Assembly: GCA_964650315.1 (NCBI GenBank)
Contig: CAZYQE010000008.1
Span: 1 to 49,410, forward strand
DNA length: 49,410 nt
From: CAJMSU01 sp964650315
GTDB taxonomy: Bacteria > Bacillota_I > Bacilli_A > RF39 > UBA660
Reading direction: 5' to 3'
Shown here one piece after another: positions 26,267 to 35,395 of this stretch. The notes below the pieces were generated by a model. It made no database searches, was not told where the DNA came from, and saw only the letters and a program-made list of their open reading frames with translations. The stretch's first letter is position 1; each line of letters opens with the position of its first letter. The position numbers and the translations under genes were made by a program.

Positions 26267-28688
26267 AGAATTCATTAATATATTCAAGTAATCGTAAGAA
26301 TAAATTTATATACTCTTTAGATAATTTTTTCTTCTTTAATTTCCTAATAGCGATCCTTTTCTTATTATTAGGTAAATCTCCAAACATAATACTATCTATT
26401 TCTTCTTTTAAATAAGTACTTATCTTTAAATCCATTAAGATACTTTTAACTTCATCATTTATTAATCTAACTGCATCTATTTCTATATCTTTACCCTTAC
26501 AATTTATAGTTAATTGTCCTATAGTAGGACAATTCTTAACTTCTACTATAAAATCATTTCCATCTACATAAGATTCTACTTTTATTTTTTCACTATTGAA
26601 GTAAGCCACTACATCATTAGTTTCTTTAGTATTTCTAAATACCATTTTATAATTTCTTTTTTCTGGTACTATACCACTCTTACCATCAATAGATCTAATA
26701 ATAACAGTATAATTATTCTTTAAATAGTTATAATCTATAGAAGTCTTTAAGAAATAACCCTCTTTATATAAAGAAGTAATACCATCATCTTCATATAATG
26801 TATAAGTATTAGATACTCCTGGGAATATTTGTACTTCTAAATCTGTAGGTAACCCTGTATTATTATAATCACTTCTATTAGAAAGAGGAATAATACTACC
26901 AGCATGTGCAAATACAGGATATTCTTCTTCTTTAAAGAATGATATATACTTTTTATTTCCTGGGAACTTTTTACCAGTAACAAAATCATACCAAACACCA
27001 TCTGGTATATAGAATCTATGGATAGTTCTATTCATAGTTTCATCTTTTCTAGTTACTATTGGGCAAACTATTAATTGTGAGCCAAAATAATATTGATTTC
27101 TAAATAATTCATCATCATATACTTTATCCATATAATTATAATAAAATGGTTGAATTAATGGTATACCAGATTTAGTATAATTATAAGATTCAGTATATAA
27201 ATATGGTATTAATCTGTGTCTAAGTCTTAAATAATCAACAGCTATAGAAGTAGTTTTTACATCCCATAACCAAGGTTCTTTTTTATAATAATCTCCTCTA
27301 GCACCATGGAATCTAAGTATAGGAGAGAATACTCCTAATTCCAAATATCTTAAATATAATTCTCCCTCTTCCATACCACCATGATTACCACCTACATCAT
27401 GAGACCAAAAACTAACTCCAATATTAGCAGCATTCAAATACTTAAATGGTAAATCTTTTAAATCATCCCAACTAATCTCACTAGAACCACCATATAATAC
27501 TGGATATCTATGAGGAGCAATAATACCATTACGAGCCAATATTAATCCCCTTTTATTAGGATTACGAGCTGAATCTAGGAACATATAATGATTTGTTGCC
27601 CATAATTTTTGTATGTCTTTATCACCTTTATAATCATTCCAAAAGAAATCTACTCCTAAAGCTTCTAATGGATGCAAAAACACTTTAAATAATATATCCA
27701 TAAGTTTAGGATTTAAAGGATCAAATTTAATAACAGTAGAAGCTTGAAGTTTTAAAAACTCCTTTGCGTATTGATAATACTCTTCATGTGGATAAAAACC
27801 TTCTACGGGATCTATATTTAATCCAACTCTAATACCTCTTTTATGAAAATTATCTATCATTTCTTTAGGATTATCAATTAATCTATTATTAAAAGTATAT
27901 CCTGTTTTTAAATCTTTATATTGCCCTGTATTTCTAAGATGCCAATCATTATCAAATAACATAACCGCTAAAGGTATTTTTTTCTTTTCAAATCTTTTTA
28001 TTAAATCTTTTAAATCATCATCACTATATTCTATATTTCTACTCCACCAGTTACCAAAAGCATATCTTGGTATCATCATTGGAGACCCAGTCATTTTAAA
28101 ATAATCAAATAATACTTGTTTAAAATCTTTATCATACATAAATACATATACATCAGTATGATCAGCTGGAGGATCAGCTAAAGTACCGTCTTCCATAATT
28201 ATCTTGCTTTTAGAATCATCTATAGAAGCAAAACCATCTAAAGAATATAACCCTTTACAATAATTTCTATCTATATTTAAATCTACACTAATCATGTTAC
28301 CTAACATATTTCTAGCTTCTGGATGTCCATAATACCAATCTTTATTTCTATCTTTATCACGACTAATTAAAGATATTTTTAAATTCTTAGCTGGGTTTGA
28401 CTTAGTACCAATAAAAGGCGCTCTCTTTAAATATTTTAAATTAAAATATTTTGTTGAAATATTTAAATATGAAGTATTTTGGTCAACAGAAAAATGAGCA
28501 AGCCCTAAATTTCTTTTAGCAACTAACTGTGTAGGTCTATCAACAAATTGTCCACTAGGTGAAAATTCAAGTCTAATTATTCTTTCAGTAATAATACTAA
28601 TCCTATAATTACTACCTTTTATAATCGCTTTTTCTTCACTACTAGCCTTAGTATAATCTACTTCAAATTGCTTCCCAAGTGGATACAT
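26265..28688 (-). CDS. glycoside hydrolase family 31 protein with a substituted acid/base position
   Basis: 807 aa, cytoplasmic (no signal peptide). The N-terminal GH31 beta-sandwich is followed by a TIM barrel with RYAFGNWWSR, the nucleophile strand DFFWNDYKG (Asp352 expected nucleophile) and FWSHDVGG, then ELYLRYLELGVFSPILRFHG and C-terminal beta domains (YTLYEDDG). GH31 members cleave or transfer alpha-glucosyl, alpha-xylosyl and related groups. The segment that normally reads S/G-G-D before SW is YGGSSEISW here, so the usual acid/base Asp is Ser (residue 402). The GTG at 28697 lies in the Shine-Dalgarno; the ATG at 28688 is preferred. Confidence 0.88.
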   Translation of the reverse strand: MYPLGKQFEVDYTKASSEEKAIIKGSNYRISIITERIIRLEFSPSGQFVDRPTQLVAKRNLGLAHFSVDQNTSYLNISTKYFNLKYLKRAPFIGTKSNPAKNLKISLISRDKDRNKDWYYGHPEARNMLGNMISVDLNIDRNYCKGLYSLDGFASIDDSKSKIIMEDGTLADPPADHTDVYVFMYDKDFKQVLFDYFKMTGSPMMIPRYAFGNWWSRNIEYSDDDLKDLIKRFEKKKIPLAVMLFDNDWHLRNTGQYKDLKTGYTFNNRLIDNPKEMIDNFHKRGIRVGLNIDPVEGFYPHEEYYQYAKEFLKLQASTVIKFDPLNPKLMDILFKVFLHPLEALGVDFFWNDYKGDKDIQKLWATNHYMFLDSARNPNKRGLILARNGIIAPHRYPVLYGGSSEISWDDLKDLPFKYLNAANIGVSFWSHDVGGNHGGMEEGELYLRYLELGVFSPILRFHGARGDYYKKEPWLWDVKTTSIAVDYLRLRHRLIPYLYTESYNYTKSGIPLIQPFYYNYMDKVYDDELFRNQYYFGSQLIVCPIVTRKDETMNRTIHRFYIPDGVWYDFVTGKKFPGNKKYISFFKEEEYPVFAHAGSIIPLSNRSDYNNTGLPTDLEVQIFPGVSNTYTLYEDDGITSLYKEGYFLKTSIDYNYLKNNYTVIIRSIDGKSGIVPEKRNYKMVFRNTKETNDVVAYFNSEKIKVESYVDGNDFIVEVKNCPTIGQLTINCKGKDIEIDAVRLINDEVKSILMDLKISTYLKEEIDSIMFGDLPNNKKRIAIRKLKKKKLSKEYINLFLRLLEYINEF

Positions 28689-28732
28689 ACCAAACACCTT
28701 CTTATTTTCCTAATATCATAATAACATATATA

Positions 28733-28760
28733 AAACAAAAATGATAGAAAAATCTATCAT
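28733..28760 (-). terminator. terminator after the VanY-type peptidase gene
   Basis: Minus-strand stem ATGATAGA / TCTATCAT with a 4-base loop, followed by TTTTG. Confidence 0.8.
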
Positions 28761-29888
28761 TTATTTATCTAAAAATCTCATATAATATTCTTCATAAGTC
28801 ATATTGTTTTGATACATATACTTAGCTATCTTTTTACCAACAAACCTATAATGCCATGGTTCTGCTCTAAATCCAGTAATATCTTCATATCCTTTAGGAT
28901 ATCTTTGTATAAACCCATATTTATAAGCATTATTTCTCATCCATTGATATTCTTTAGATGTAGAAAATACTTTTTTATTCTTACTACCTATATCAAAACA
29001 TACTCCAGTTTGATGTTCTGAATATCCAGCATGAGCAACATATTTATCTACATAACTAGTACCATATAATTTTTGGTATGTATCACATATTTCTTGTTGA
29101 TCTTCAAAACTTCTATAACTAGAATTAATAACTAGACCATAACCTTCACTTTCTGCAGCTTTATACATTTCTATAAATGCATTATAGGCTTCTTTAGTAG
29201 CTTGTTGCTTATTATCAGATGCATATTTTTTACTAATCTTAACTAACTTAGGCTTATAACTCTTCATAAGTTGTCTATGTTTAGTAACTAATACATTTTT
29301 ATCATATTTTCTAATCTTAACTGGATTTTGATAGTTTTCTTTATCCATATCAAGATTAATTGCTAAAACAACAGTTTCTTCATCTTCTCCTGATTCATCA
29401 GAATATTTAACATATCTATCATAATTCTTTATCTTAGCATAATCTACAGTAAAGAACTCTTCTAAATAAGTAATCTTTTTATGTTTAATAAACTCTGTAA
29501 CATCTTTATCACTACCATGAGCAAGTATTAAAGATATTCCTTTATTATCATATTTTTTCTTTAATAATCTATTAATATTTCTAATTAAATGTTTATGATT
29601 TTGATATTTAATTTTACTATAATTATCTAAATTCTTTTCTTTATAATCTTTACTTTCAAAAGCAGCATTCAAAGTCTTATTTTTACCAACATCCATAACA
29701 TAACTCTTCTTAAATTTAAATAAAATATTATTACTAGCTTTCTCACTATAGCCTAATTTCTTTAAATCATTAATATTATGTCTGTAGAATATGAAAATAG
29801 CTAATAATATACCAAATACTATACCTACTTTTTTTAATAGATTAGCAGCCTCTGGTTTTAACTTAAATTTTCTTTTCTTTACTGCCAT
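28761..29888 (-). CDS. D-alanyl-D-alanine carboxypeptidase, VanY/M15B family
   Basis: 375 aa. Basic N terminus and one membrane segment (about 20-40), then a family-specific extracellular spacer and a C-terminal M15B zinc peptidase domain. Zinc ligands are in EHQTGVCFDIGS (His and Asp) and EPWHYRF (His), with the catalytic Glu before the PWH. The substrate-pocket motif INSSYRSFEDQ is also present. Such enzymes trim the terminal D-Ala of peptidoglycan stem peptides. The start ATG follows GTAGGTGATAAT, and a minus-strand TATTAT (29905-29910) preceded by TGG is a plausible -10. It is divergent from the radical SAM gene. Confidence 0.9.
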   Translation of the reverse strand: MAVKKRKFKLKPEAANLLKKVGIVFGILLAIFIFYRHNINDLKKLGYSEKASNNILFKFKKSYVMDVGKNKTLNAAFESKDYKEKNLDNYSKIKYQNHKHLIRNINRLLKKKYDNKGISLILAHGSDKDVTEFIKHKKITYLEEFFTVDYAKIKNYDRYVKYSDESGEDEETVVLAINLDMDKENYQNPVKIRKYDKNVLVTKHRQLMKSYKPKLVKISKKYASDNKQQATKEAYNAFIEMYKAAESEGYGLVINSSYRSFEDQQEICDTYQKLYGTSYVDKYVAHAGYSEHQTGVCFDIGSKNKKVFSTSKEYQWMRNNAYKYGFIQRYPKGYEDITGFRAEPWHYRFVGKKIAKYMYQNNMTYEEYYMRFLDK

Positions 29889-29929
29889 ATTATCACCTAC
29901 TCTTATAATACCATATTTTATTGTTTAAG

Positions 29930-29958
29930 TTAAACTTTTTTAATAAAAGTGTTATAAT
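29930..29958 (+). promoter_or_regulatory. promoter of the radical SAM gene
   Basis: TTAAAC (29930-29935), 17 bases, TATAAT (29953-29958), then a ribosome site GTGGTGAT before the ATG at 29977. Confidence 0.7.
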
Positions 29959-29976
29959 ACAAAAAGTGGTGATAGT

Positions 29977-30909
29977 ATGAATAAATTTAAATATAGTAAC
30001 ACTAACAAAAGATATCATACTCTAGATTATTTCTATAAGAATAGATTCAATTCAAAAGTATTTAAAGTTAGTTTAAATGCAGGATTTTCATGTCCTAATA
30101 TAGATGGCACTGTTGGATATGGTGGCTGTATTTACTGTTCCAAAAGTGGTAGTGGTGAATTTGCAGGTAACAAAAAAGATAATTTGAAAAAACAATTTAA
30201 TGATATAAAAGAAAAAATGCATAAAAAATGGCCTAAAGCTAAATATATCGGTTATTTCCAAGCTCGTACTAATACTTATGCTCCTGTAGATAAATTAAAA
30301 GAATTATATGAAACAATATTAGAAGAAGATAACGTAGTTGGATTAAATATTGCAACTAGACCAGACTCTATTACAGATGAATGCCTAGATTATTTAGAAA
30401 AATTAAATAAAAAGACTTATTTAACTATCGAATTAGGACTACAAACAATTAATGATAAAACATCTAAGTTAATAAATAGATGTCATTCTCTAAAATGTTT
30501 TGAAGATATGGTTAAAAAACTAAGAGAAAGAAATATAGATGTAGTAGTACATATAATTAATGGATTACCCTATGAAACTAAAGAAGATATGCTAAATACG
30601 ATTAAATATTTAAATAAATTAGATATACAAGGTATAAAGATACATATGTTAAGTATATTAAAAGATACTCCTTTAGAGAAATTGTATAAGAAAAAGAAAT
30701 TCCATATATTATCTAAAGAAGAATATGTAGATATAGTAATATGTCAGTTAGAATTATTAAGAAAAGAAATAGTAATACATAGAATTACTGGAGATCCAGA
30801 TCCTAAAGATTTAATAGAACCAAATTGGTTAATAAAAAAGTTCTGTGTATTAAATGATATAGATAAAGAAATGGTTAGAAGAAATACTTATCAAGGAAAA
30901 TATACGTAA
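29977..30909 (+). CDS. TIGR01212-type radical SAM protein (YtqA/YhcC family)
   Basis: 310 aa. The family's unusual cluster motif CX11CX2C is at Cys39, Cys51 and Cys54 (SCPNIDGTVGYGGCIYC), preceded by the typical YHTLDYFYKNRF start. The radical SAM barrel holds a [4Fe-4S] cluster and cleaves S-adenosylmethionine; members are found widely in bacteria and the reaction of this branch is, as far as I know, not settled. The gene is monocistronic, with its own promoter and terminator. Confidence 0.9.
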   Translation: MNKFKYSNTNKRYHTLDYFYKNRFNSKVFKVSLNAGFSCPNIDGTVGYGGCIYCSKSGSGEFAGNKKDNLKKQFNDIKEKMHKKWPKAKYIGYFQARTNTYAPVDKLKELYETILEEDNVVGLNIATRPDSITDECLDYLEKLNKKTYLTIELGLQTINDKTSKLINRCHSLKCFEDMVKKLRERNIDVVVHIINGLPYETKEDMLNTIKYLNKLDIQGIKIHMLSILKDTPLEKLYKKKKFHILSKEEYVDIVICQLELLRKEIVIHRITGDPDPKDLIEPNWLIKKFCVLNDIDKEMVRRNTYQGKYT

Positions 30910-30928
30910 ACTAAAAAAAGATAATTAT

Positions 30929-30956
30929 AATCCTATTGTCTATATAGGATTTTTAT
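30929..30956 (+). terminator. terminator of the radical SAM gene
   Basis: Stem AATCCTA / TAGGATT around a 9-base loop, followed by TTTTATA. Confidence 0.65.
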
Positions 30957-30986
30957 ATTATAATATAATAAGAAAGAGGTATGCCT

Positions 30987-31676
30987 ATGAAGATGAAATT
31001 AAATTTATCAAATAAGCAAAAGAAGATCGTTTGTGCTGCTGTTGCAGCTTGGGGCTTTACTTTCATTACTACTGGAACAACTCTAGCGCTATCAAAATCA
31101 CCTGAACCTAAAGAAGATATTAATCTAAGAGTAGTAGAAAAAAGAGTAGCAACTTCTAAGAGTAATGAAATTAAACCAAAAGATATGTCTTCAGAAATAG
31201 ATAAACCTATAAGTGTTAATATTAAAGATTATTTAGAAAATCCTGATGATATAGATGAAAAAATATTAAGATCTTTAAAACTTGATACTTCAGCAATTAA
31301 AATTAATGAAGCTGGTACTTATACTTATACAATTACTTATAAAAAGAAAAAGTTTAGTGCCACTTATGTTATAAAAGAAAAAGAATTACCTAATATAACA
31401 ATGACATTAAAGAATTTAAATCTACAAGTTGGTTCTTCTTTATCTACAGATGTTCAAACTTATGTAAATGAAAAATTAACTGATGAAGTTAAGAAGAATA
31501 CAAAAATAGATTTATCTGCAGTTAATACTTCACAAAGTGGTAATTATCAATATAGTATAACTTATAAGAATAGATTGTATACAGGAACAATAACAATATA
31601 TCAACCAAACACAACAGTAAAGAAAGAAGCAACTGTTACTCCTAAGAAAACAGAAACTCCTGATGACAAAGAATAA
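30987..31676 (+). CDS. secreted or membrane-anchored protein with two Ig-like repeats
   Basis: 229 aa. A basic start and hydrophobic segment (about 14-34, IVCAAVAAWGFTFITTGTTL) are followed by two related units of about 75 residues. Each has the pattern 'I/V.DYL...L.DE......LDTSA....GTY.Y.ITYK...Y.A/GT..I', with ITYKKKKFSATYVI in the first and ITYKNRLYTGTITI in the second, which fits small bacterial Ig-like folds. The tail is Thr/Lys-rich. No sorting motif was seen, so it is either secreted or held by an uncleaved signal anchor. The start at 30987 has GAGG seven bases upstream; the ATG at 30981 has none at usable distance. Confidence 0.75.
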   Translation: MKMKLNLSNKQKKIVCAAVAAWGFTFITTGTTLALSKSPEPKEDINLRVVEKRVATSKSNEIKPKDMSSEIDKPISVNIKDYLENPDDIDEKILRSLKLDTSAIKINEAGTYTYTITYKKKKFSATYVIKEKELPNITMTLKNLNLQVGSSLSTDVQTYVNEKLTDEVKKNTKIDLSAVNTSQSGNYQYSITYKNRLYTGTITIYQPNTTVKKEATVTPKKTETPDDKE

Positions 31677-31708
31677 AAAAAAGACATTATTTAATGTCTT
31701 TTTATTTT
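31676..31708. terminator. bidirectional terminator between the Ig-like gene and fhs
   Basis: Stem AAGACATT / AATGTCTT with a 4-base loop and T-rich flanks on both strands, between convergent genes. Confidence 0.85.
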
Positions 31709-33228
31709 AGTCCAATCACTTCATTATCTTTATAATCTATTTCTTCATAATTAGGATTATTAGGAAGACCTGGCATAGTAACAACATTACCTAAATATAC
31801 AGTAATAAAACCAGCTCCATTATATACACTAATATCAGTAACTTTTATATTATAATCATTTATATTATTTTTTTTAGGGTCATCAGATAAAGAATATTGT
31901 GTTTTAGATACACAAATAGGAAGATGAGATAAATTATTATCTTTTATTATATTTATTTTATTTATTACAGAAGAATCATATTCTATATTAGTTGTTCTAT
32001 AAATTTCTTTAGAGATAATATTAACTTTTTCTTCTATAGATAAACTACTATCATATAAATAATTAAAACTATTATCTTTTTTTATTGTCTCTAAAACTAA
32101 ATTAGCTAAATCCATAGAACCATTACTACCCTCGTGATAAGAATTACATATAGCAAACGGCATATTATTATTAATACAATATTCTCTAATAGAATTTATA
32201 TCTTCTTCTGTATCAGTATCAAATCTATTTAAACATACTATAACATTAGAATTAAACTTTTTCATATTATCATAGTGAATTTTTAAATTATTATTACCAT
32301 GATATTTTAGAGATTTAACTGTAGTAACTACAACTACACAATCTGGTTTAAGATTAGATTGTCTACATTTTATATCAAAAAACTTCTCTGCACCTAGATC
32401 TGAACCAAAACCTGCTTCTGTAACTACATAATCTGCATAACTAAGAGCTGTTTTAGTGCCAATAACACTATTACACCCATGAGCTATATTCGCAAATGGT
32501 CCTCCATGTATTATTGTAGGAGTACTTTCTAATGTTTGAACTAAGTTTGGTAAGAAAGCATCTTTTAATAATACTAATAAAGATCCAACTATATTTAAAT
32601 CTTTTAAATATACATATTTATTATCTTTATCTATACCTATTATTATATTAGAAAGTCTTTCTCTTAAATCATCTATATCATTAGCTAGAGATAATATACT
32701 CATTATTTCACTCGCTGCCGTAATATTAAAACCAGTTTCTCCATATTTAGTATTAATCTTTCTTAAAGTTCTATCATTAACATCTAAACACCTTTTAAAT
32801 AATACTTTAGATATACCTAACCGATTACCTTTTTCTATATGATTATCTATTGCGGCACAAACTAGATTATTTGCACTAGTAATTGCATGAAAATCTCCAG
32901 TAAAGTGTAAGTTTATATCTTCCATAGGTACAACTTGTGACTTACCACCACCTGTTGCACCACCTTTCATACCAAACACCGGTCCCATAGAAGGTTCTCT
33001 TAGTGTTAATACTACTTTTTTATTAAGTTTATTTAATGCATCACTTAAACCAATACTAACAGTAGTTTTACCTTCTCCAGACGGAGTTGGACTAGTCGCA
33101 GTAACCAATATAAGTTTACCATTACAACTATTACCACTATTTAATATTTTAGCTTTATCATTTCCATATAAAACTAAATCTTCTTTATTAATACCTAATG
33201 ATTTTGCTACATCTATAATATCAGCCAT
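31702..33228 (-). CDS. fhs: formate--tetrahydrofolate ligase
   Basis: 508 aa. The P-loop-like PTPSGEGKTT (near residue 45) and the REPSMGPVFGMKGGATGGG segment are diagnostic, as are LHFTGDFHAITSANNL and TEAGFGSDLGAEKFFDIKCR. It makes 10-formyl-THF from formate, THF and ATP. It is about 45-50 residues shorter than the usual length (about 555), with the missing stretches internal rather than a lost end. The start at 33228 follows AGAGGTGATTTG; an upstream in-frame start at 33264 would lie over the -10 region. No other folate gene is nearby. Confidence 0.95.
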   Translation of the reverse strand: MADIIDVAKSLGINKEDLVLYGNDKAKILNSGNSCNGKLILVTATSPTPSGEGKTTVSIGLSDALNKLNKKVVLTLREPSMGPVFGMKGGATGGGKSQVVPMEDINLHFTGDFHAITSANNLVCAAIDNHIEKGNRLGISKVLFKRCLDVNDRTLRKINTKYGETGFNITAASEIMSILSLANDIDDLRERLSNIIIGIDKDNKYVYLKDLNIVGSLLVLLKDAFLPNLVQTLESTPTIIHGGPFANIAHGCNSVIGTKTALSYADYVVTEAGFGSDLGAEKFFDIKCRQSNLKPDCVVVVTTVKSLKYHGNNNLKIHYDNMKKFNSNVIVCLNRFDTDTEEDINSIREYCINNNMPFAICNSYHEGSNGSMDLANLVLETIKKDNSFNYLYDSSLSIEEKVNIISKEIYRTTNIEYDSSVINKINIIKDNNLSHLPICVSKTQYSLSDDPKKNNINDYNIKVTDISVYNGAGFITVYLGNVVTMPGLPNNPNYEEIDYKDNEVIGLK

Positions 33229-33246
33229 CAAATCACCTCTGGATAA

Positions 33247-33252
33247 ATTATA
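33247..33252 (-). promoter_or_regulatory. extended -10 of fhs
   Basis: Minus strand TGGTATAAT with TTTAAT 17 bases before it. It lies 19 bases upstream of the chosen fhs start codon. Confidence 0.55.
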
Positions 33253-33375
33253 CCACAATAACAAATTATATTAAACTTGATTTTTTATATTATGTTTTAC
33301 TATCAAATATATAAAACCATATATAGATTTTATTTTTTCAATAGGAAAATCCCTCAAAAATATAAAATCTGCAAT

Positions 33376-33404
33376 TTGTCAGTATATTTTTTTCGTGCTA
33401 GTAT
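33376..33404 (+). promoter_or_regulatory. promoter of the thioester surface protein / sortase pair
   Basis: TTGTCA (33376-33381), 17 bases, TAGTAT (33399-33404), followed by a strong AAAGGAGG ribosome site (33421-33428). Confidence 0.7.
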
Positions 33405-33435
33405 CTAGACTATTAAGAAAAAAGGAGGGATTTTA

Positions 33436-34875
33436 TTGAAACAAATTATATTTTTCTTAATGATATTAATTGTTATTGCGGTATGTAGTAATACTAATGT
33501 ATATGCAAGTAATGCGAACTTTTATGAAGGAGAGTATATTGATGGTATTTACATGAACAAAAGAGCTAATGGTAGTAATACGATATACTATCAAAAAGCT
33601 AGATTCTTTAGACAATCTGGTACTAATGCTTTTGCTTATTGTATAGAGCCCTTTAATTTCTTTAATGAAAGTTCTACTTACACATCAACTCTTACTCCAA
33701 GTAATCTATCAGCCTATCAAAAAACTAGAATATCTATGATAGCGCATTTTGGATATGGTTATAAAAATCATACTGATGTTAAATGGTATGCTATTACTCA
33801 GTTTATGATATGGCAAGCCGCAGATCCTAGTGGAGACTTTTATTTCACAGATAGCTTAAATGGTACACGAGTAACCAAATATACTAGCGAAATGAATGAA
33901 ATAAATAATCTAATTAACAACTATCAAACTACTCCATCTATTGCTGGTAAAGAGTATAACTTAGTAGAAGGAGAACACTTAGAAGTTACTGACACTAATT
34001 CAGTATTAAATTCATACTCATCTTCTGATAGTAATTTTAAGATATCTAATAATAAATTAGTATCTGAAGAACTAAAAGAAGGTATTTATGAAATTAATCT
34101 AACTAGAAATAGTAATATTCATAATAAACCAATTATTTTCTATCAAGCTTCAAACAGTCAAAATCTAGTAGAAACAGGAGATATAGATTCTAAAACTTAT
34201 AAATTAAAAGTAAATGTTATTAAAACTAGTTTAGATATTACTAAAATAGATAGTGATACTAAAACAACTACTCCTAGTGGAGATGCTAAACTAGAAGGAT
34301 CTATCTTTGAACTATATAACTCTAATATGGAAAAACTTAAAGAAATAGTTATAGATAAAAACTCTAAAGCATATTTAGAAAACTTAACTTTTGGTAAATA
34401 CTATTTAAAAGAAATTAAACCTGGTATTGGTTATAATATAAATGATGAAGTATATGAATTTACTATATCGAAAGAAAATAAAGACATAAAACTAACAATA
34501 GAAAATAAAGTTATAGAATCTAAAATAACTATAAATAAAAATTATGAAGGATCACCTAATCAAAAAGAACCTAATGTTACTTTTAATATTTATAATAGTA
34601 AAAACAAACTAGTTAAAACTGTCACCACTAATTCATCTGGTATTGCAGAATTTATACTACCTTATGGTAAATATAAAGTAAAACAACTAAATTCTAAAGA
34701 TGGATATTATAAAGTGGAAGATTTTATGATAGAAGTAGAATCTAATGAGAAATTAAAATACTTTCTAACAGATTATAAAATAAAAGTACCTAATACTAGA
34801 AAAGATAGTATTATTGATAGAATATTAAGACTAATATACTTGTTATGTTTAAGAAATTGTTATTTGTTACTATAG
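33436..34875 (+). CDS. sortase-anchored surface protein with thioester domain and two SpaA-type repeats
   Basis: 479 aa. It uses a TTG start with a very strong Shine-Dalgarno. Signal peptide (1-24); a thioester domain whose reactive pair should be Cys69 (AYCIEP) and Gln122 (AITQFMIWQ); two SpaA/Cna-B-like units (about 265-345 and 357-442), the first with DITKID and YYLKEIKP, which could form an internal Lys-Asn isopeptide bond with the glutamate; a sorting signal VPNTR (451-455) and a hydrophobic C terminus. Thioester domains of Gram-positive adhesins bind host surfaces covalently. The last 31 bases overlap the sortase gene, its likely partner. The tail lacks the usual strong cluster of positive charges at its very end. 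Confidence 0.88.
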   Translation: MKQIIFFLMILIVIAVCSNTNVYASNANFYEGEYIDGIYMNKRANGSNTIYYQKARFFRQSGTNAFAYCIEPFNFFNESSTYTSTLTPSNLSAYQKTRISMIAHFGYGYKNHTDVKWYAITQFMIWQAADPSGDFYFTDSLNGTRVTKYTSEMNEINNLINNYQTTPSIAGKEYNLVEGEHLEVTDTNSVLNSYSSSDSNFKISNNKLVSEELKEGIYEINLTRNSNIHNKPIIFYQASNSQNLVETGDIDSKTYKLKVNVIKTSLDITKIDSDTKTTTPSGDAKLEGSIFELYNSNMEKLKEIVIDKNSKAYLENLTFGKYYLKEIKPGIGYNINDEVYEFTISKENKDIKLTIENKVIESKITINKNYEGSPNQKEPNVTFNIYNSKNKLVKTVTTNSSGIAEFILPYGKYKVKQLNSKDGYYKVEDFMIEVESNEKLKYFLTDYKIKVPNTRKDSIIDRILRLIYLLCLRNCYLLL

Positions 34876-35384
34876 TTTTGTTTTCATACTTAATTATATG
34901 TAACTTAATATATAATACTACTAAAGAAAAGCACATAATAACAAACAATCTATTAATTTCTAAAACACCTATAAAAATAGATAAACCTATAGGTAAATTA
35001 GTAATTAATAAAATAAAAGTTAATAATAAATTATATTCTATTAATAGTAAACATAATAATGTAGAAGAAAATGTTACTATACTAGATGGTTCTATAGAGC
35101 CATCTAATACAGATAGTATTATGTTTATTGCAGCTCATTCTGGTACTAGTAATATTTCATACTTTAAAGATTTAAATAAGTTAAATATTAATGATAATAT
35201 TACTTTAATATATAAAGATATTAAATATAATTATATAGTAACTAATATATGGGAAGATAATAAAGATGGTTATATAAATATAAATAAAGATTATAAAAAG
35301 CAATTAGTATTAACAACATGTAGTCCACTTCATAGTAATAAACAATTAATAATTAATAGTAAATTAAAAGAGTCTAGTAATTAG
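34845..35384 (+). CDS. sortase-like transpeptidase lacking the catalytic arginine
   Basis: 179 aa. N-terminal membrane anchor (about 3-24) and a sortase barrel (about 48-175). Catalytic His98 sits in FIAAHSG and Cys159 in LTTCSP. The third catalytic residue, an Arg about 8-10 residues after the Cys, is replaced: the segment reads LHSNKQLIINSKL, and the whole protein contains no arginine. Lys166 or Gln167 occupies the place. It should anchor the preceding surface protein, whose motif is VPNTR rather than LPXTG. The start lies inside the surface-protein gene. Confidence 0.85.
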   Translation: MFKKLLFVTIVLFSYLIICNLIYNTTKEKHIITNNLLISKTPIKIDKPIGKLVINKIKVNNKLYSINSKHNNVEENVTILDGSIEPSNTDSIMFIAAHSGTSNISYFKDLNKLNINDNITLIYKDIKYNYIVTNIWEDNKDGYININKDYKKQLVLTTCSPLHSNKQLIINSKLKESSN

Positions 35385-35395
35385 ACTCTTATTTT
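35368..35395. terminator. bidirectional terminator between the sortase gene and ctpA
   Basis: A perfect 9-bp stem AAGAGTCTA / TAGACTCTT with a 5-base loop and T-rich flanks, between convergent genes. Confidence 0.85.

Noticed and set aside
34800..34880. Frameshift at the end of the thioester surface protein
   Set aside because: The end has an odd tail, but the VPNTR motif, the hydrophobic stretch and the overlapping sortase start are coherent as they stand; no better reading was found in the other frames.
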